From Strigamia acuminata (Eukaryota; Arthropoda; Chilopoda; Geophilomorpha; Linotaeniidae), in assembly GCA_949358305.1 (NCBI GenBank), contig OX442316.1:13826001-13890000 (forward strand): a stretch of DNA of 64,000 nucleotides. The letters are read 5' to 3'. The notes under the pieces are model-generated. The model searched no databases and was not told the origin of the DNA. It saw only the letters and a list, made by a program, of their open reading frames with translations. Position 1 is the first letter of the stretch, and every line of letters begins with the position of its first letter. Of the stretch, positions 60,016 through 64,000 are shown piece by piece. The translations under genes and the position numbers were made by a program.

Positions 60016-63000
60016 GTAAGACCTTGTTTTTCAACTCTTTACCCTTATCGATTGCCGTTGCCATCTCACCTGTTGTGCGGGCATAAATCACCCACCCCCG
60101 CGTGTCTATCGATCCGTGAAAAAGGCACGCGTGCAAGCGTGAGAACCCCTCCTCTCTTTTCCCGCCAAAACGAGCACGAAGAGCTCAGGTAGAAATATCG
60201 GTTTTTTAACGAGGACAGTACAAGCTGACCCTAAACCCAAGTGGGTCACACCAACCCTTATGCTACCTCGTTTCATTTGCTTCTCCCGCGAACTAACTTT
60301 CACACATAACGCATCAATATAATAGTGGAAATCATGGAAGCGTTTGACTGAAGAAAATTATGGCATATAAGCACTTGTTGAAGCGTGAGAAAAGAAGATT
60401 GAAATCGTAAAACCAAGTGAGAAATCTTAGACCTTTGTCTTTTTTTTTTTTTAATTTTTTTTAATTACACTATAACCTCATTTAAATATTTAAACCCAAA
60501 ATTAAAAAATCTTCGTTGACGTAAAACTAGGTCAAATCAAAATTTAAGCCATAATTCAATAGTGATTATTCAAATGTTGATATTTGATAACAATACCAAA
60601 GTTTGTTCACCTCTCATTCAATGCAAAATTGAAGGATTGCGAAAACATGCGATTTCGACTTGCAACTACGAAAAGGGTAACACGGATGCTATTTTCCCCA
60701 CATGGTTCAAAAATACATTGAAATTCTATTGCGATGTATTTGAAATGCATTGGGTTTCACGCGAATGCTTTTCGCAATACATTTTTGCACGCAATTTACT
60801 AATTATAATTCATTTACATCAAGAACACTTTGAAATGGCATTAAATTTGTTATTTAACACCTCATTTCACTCGAATAAAATTTTTTATTTTGCATAAAAT
60901 GGAATTTTTGGCGCATAAAACGAATTTTATTTTGCATAAATACCCGGGGTCTATAAATTTTAATTCGGAAATTTAAAAATGCGAATTCGATGCACTCGAT
61001 TGTGGTTTGCTCAGCTGTTGTCATGTCAGTCTAATGTAAGACACAGGTGCGAGTGAGTACACACATAAGATAATTGATGCCATCATCACCTGTTTACAAA
61101 AGGAGTAGCGAGTGCAGTTGAGAAATCAGCCGACACAACATGATATAAACACTCAAGATAAGATCAGACTTTATTGCACGGCTGACCTGTGTCGCATAAC
61201 ATTTGCGCTTAAATAAATTTCTATTCATCACTCTTTAAAGTCCCTTCCACGTCAGGTTAATTAACCACGATTGCATCTTGCCTACTTGATTGGCTCGTTG
61301 CTCACGTCCTGACCTCGTTCAGGCCCGTCACGTGGAATCCGGAAGGATTCTACGCATAAAATTTAAAGACGTTTTGACCTCGCCGTGCATGAATCAAGTT
61401 TTCAAATTCTCGAAAAAACAACCCACTCAAAGTGCGAATGAAGAAATAAACCAAAAACGTATCTAGGTTAATGTGCGATGTTGTTTTACTTGTGTCTACC
61501 CCTCTTTGTTTGCTTTGTGTCATCATAAAAGCATAAAACTCTTTTTTCCTTCCTTATTCCAAAAGCAGAACGATACCCCAATAAATTTTTTCCTGGAAGG
61601 TTGTTTCCATTTTTTTTTTTTTTCTGAAAATCGAAATTAAAAATCCACAAGTAAAGTAAACCAGAATTTAAATAACTTTCCTTCAATAAATTTGTTTTTT
61701 TTTGTTGTTAAAAAATGAAAACGTGTCATCCCAGAAATCTTTAACCGTGACCAACATTCAAGGAACCTGTAATTACCGGTATCGTTATTATTTTTATTTT
61801 TTTAAATATATTGTGGGAAAATCGGAAAATTGGAAAATTGAAATAATTTTTTATTAATGTGAGGAATGATGTATCTTGGTTAAACCAATACGACATCCAT
61901 CATCGTTTTGCGGCATTCACTGCATGCCAAAATGATAACATTTCATGGCAGTTGCCTACACTATAGAAAACAAATGATGGTATGAAAAGAAATTTATGAA
62001 CCTCCTACTTAGGAATGACGTCAGATTATATCTTTTAGATACGAGTCAACGTGTTTAGAATGCTAAAATTAAAAGGTCCTATTGTCTCCGTTTGTTTTTC
62101 CCCTTTAATAAAATTACCACAATATTTTCTCCACATTTTTTCCCAAAAATTCAACAAAAAATGGCGTAACAATGCGCACAAATTCTCAAAAACGAAAAAA
62201 TCAACAAAATTCATCATTTACACAAATATGATAAAATATCTCAACAAATTCCTTATTAATTAGCTCTGATTAACGTTTAATTAAAACTCATTAACGATCG
62301 AGTAGCAACTTCCATCCATCCACAATGCGCATGCCTTTCATTTCAATCAATATACAATTTTCAAAGCCATAAACTCATATTAATCCGCTTTAAAAAAAAA
62401 TCCATAATTAACTTAATGAAAGAAGTCTTCATTAAATGCCTGACATTTGCGGTCTTTGTATTTTTTTTTAAATTTCTTTTTAATCAAAGCATTAAACATC
62501 GGTCGCGACACCAAAATTGGTGCATTAGCGCAACCAGACTTGCTTAGAAAAAGACGACGTGTTTAAAAGCCGAATTCGCCTCTGCCACGTCCTCCCAAGA
62601 TAAATGGCGCTTCCATTAAGTCAACTCCAGGTCACAATCTCACCGACTAAAAGACTAATGTAAGTGAATTCCTTTTCCCCGCACCGAAATCCACCGAAAC
62701 AAACTCCATCCGCAGTCCGCACTTATTAGCAATTAACAACCGAGACCACAAACAGAGAAGCGCACTTGAAATATGTTTGTTTCTTTGACAACTTGAAGTG
62801 AGACATCTGTCACCGAACCGGAGAAGCTCAGTCTGCGTCCACTCTCCCTCCCCACACTTGTCAGATCTCCTCTTTAGTCCACAGAACTTTAACCCATGAC
62901 CGCACAAAGTCCAAAAAACCCTCTAAAGGTCAAACTATATTTTTAAAATCATTTAATTTCGAAAAACCCGTTGCTTTGGTGTCGTGTGTCCAACTATTCC

Positions 63001-63727
63001 ACGACTCCGTGTTTGTGTTTGGCAAACACTACGAGGAAAAGCGAAAAATCAAGAAACGAGGTTAACTCCGGGCGTAAAAACGTGGAAAAACAAACATTTG
63101 ATAATAGGAGCTTGAAAGAAAGGTCTGCGAGAGGGGTAGGGAGTGTCGAGGATCGATTTATTTCTGTGTGAGAACAAGTGGGGCTGTTTGGTTTAAACAA
63201 ACTCTTGTTTTCAGTGCAGACTCTCCACCGCCACCCCGACCGACTCTTATTTATGTTTGTTCCTTTTTATAGTTACACACTTTTCTGCTACACTTGAGTT
63301 GAAAGCATGAATAACACCTGCTGCCAGCCTCCCGTGTTCACAGAACCTTACCTATGAAATAGTAAGCTGCGCACTGCACACAAACACAAAATAAATTTCT
63401 TTAACTTACCCTCAAAATTTTTTTCTTCGAGATCTATTTTTAAACCCCACAATTCTACCACGGGTATTAGTCGCTTTTGGAGCATAATTTGAACCAAATC
63501 TGGTCCAAAAATGACAAAACGGCTCATTTTCTATCATTTTCTATAATCCATTTTATCGGGAATCCAAACAAAGCGTCGTAAATAAACAATAAGTATGACG
63601 TCATCGACCCCAGATCAATTATTCAAATAATAAAGGCGATGTGGGGGACCATTGCCCTTTAAGATTCTTACAAGTAACGTAACAACCATCGTATAAACGT
63701 ATAAAATGACTGAAAACATATCAAAGA
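60016..63727. other. Gene-free stretch
   Basis: No gene supported. 60700-60960 holds a copy of the AT-rich dispersed repeat in inverted orientation relative to 39800-39970 (shared GTGAAACCCA...TGCA blocks). Confidence 0.45.
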
Positions 63728-63909
63728 CAGTCAAAACTCTTTAACGAATCGCAAGGGACCCGAAAAATCGATTCGTTATAAAGAGAATTCGTTATATCGA
63801 AAATTTTTAACATGGTGTTCTATGGTCAGCCAACCAAACCACAAATTTTTAGGTATTCGTTATATCGATAATTCGTTATATGGCGATTCGTTATAAAGAG
63901 TTTCGACTG
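63728..63909. mobile_element. Short TIR element (MITE) with internal TTCGTTATA repeats
   Basis: The left end CAGTCAAAACTCTTTAACGA and the reverse complement of the right end CAGTCGAAACTCTTTATAAC align with one substitution and one 2-base gap over about 25 bases. The interior repeats ATTCGTTATA several times on both strands, so most of the element is self-complementary. The right flank starts with TA but the left flank does not, so the target duplication is unproven. No ORF. Confidence 0.65.
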
Positions 63910-64000
63910 TAATGCGGTCGAATAGGAAGTCGGGGACGGGCTGTCCAGCAGTGACCTTAAATTTGACTCGAAAGTGGTCCATTTTGTACTTTTTAAACGT

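Overview
The window is insect nuclear DNA. Coding sequence is split by very short introns (about 55-80 bases) with GT-AG ends, the background is strongly AT-rich with many homopolymer runs, and the recognisable genes are metazoan. The compact introns, a Tre1/moody-class receptor and a Dscam-type exon series fit a beetle (Tribolium-like), but that placement is inference.

Layout. (1) 1-620: last three exons of a PhnW-type 2-aminoethylphosphonate--pyruvate transaminase, + strand; the rest lies left of the window. (2) 620-5340: mostly non-coding, with two weak minus-strand terminal exons (828-1107, 4980-5061), a dispersed repeat copy (1962-2240) and an inverted array of a unit of about 50 bp (2966-3541). 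(3) 5353-5653: a 53-bp satellite that stops just before a broken Dscam-like gene remnant (5681-7290). (4) 7700-9560: two small convergent spliced units with promoter-like ends, and a perfect 19-bp hairpin between their 3' ends. (5) 10112-16123: a 28-codon signal-peptide-like ORF split by a complete young BEL/Pao LTR retrotransposon on the minus strand (identical-looking 304-bp LTRs, 5-bp target duplication, intact 1754-residue Gag-Pol). (6) 16440-17280: a tRNA-like stretch and an inverted second copy of the dispersed repeat. (7) 17908-19066: an intact three-exon Tre1/moody-family GPCR, + strand. (8) 19067-64000: about 45 kb with no gene I can support. It holds AT-rich sequence, microsatellites, three short TIR elements (41320-41813 with an internal 20-bp minisatellite, 49050-49301 hAT-like, 63728-63909), an AT-rich repeat family and one isolated splice-bounded exon candidate (59822-60015). 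It could be the receptor's regulatory flank or introns of a neighbouring gene.

The genes do not form a pathway. The region reads as a single-copy gene neighbourhood eroded and expanded by repeats. The observations most worth following are the bacterial-type phosphonate enzyme in a spliced insect gene, the Dscam-like remnant beside a satellite, and the recent BEL insertion into a short secreted-peptide ORF. I found no convincing wholly new system.
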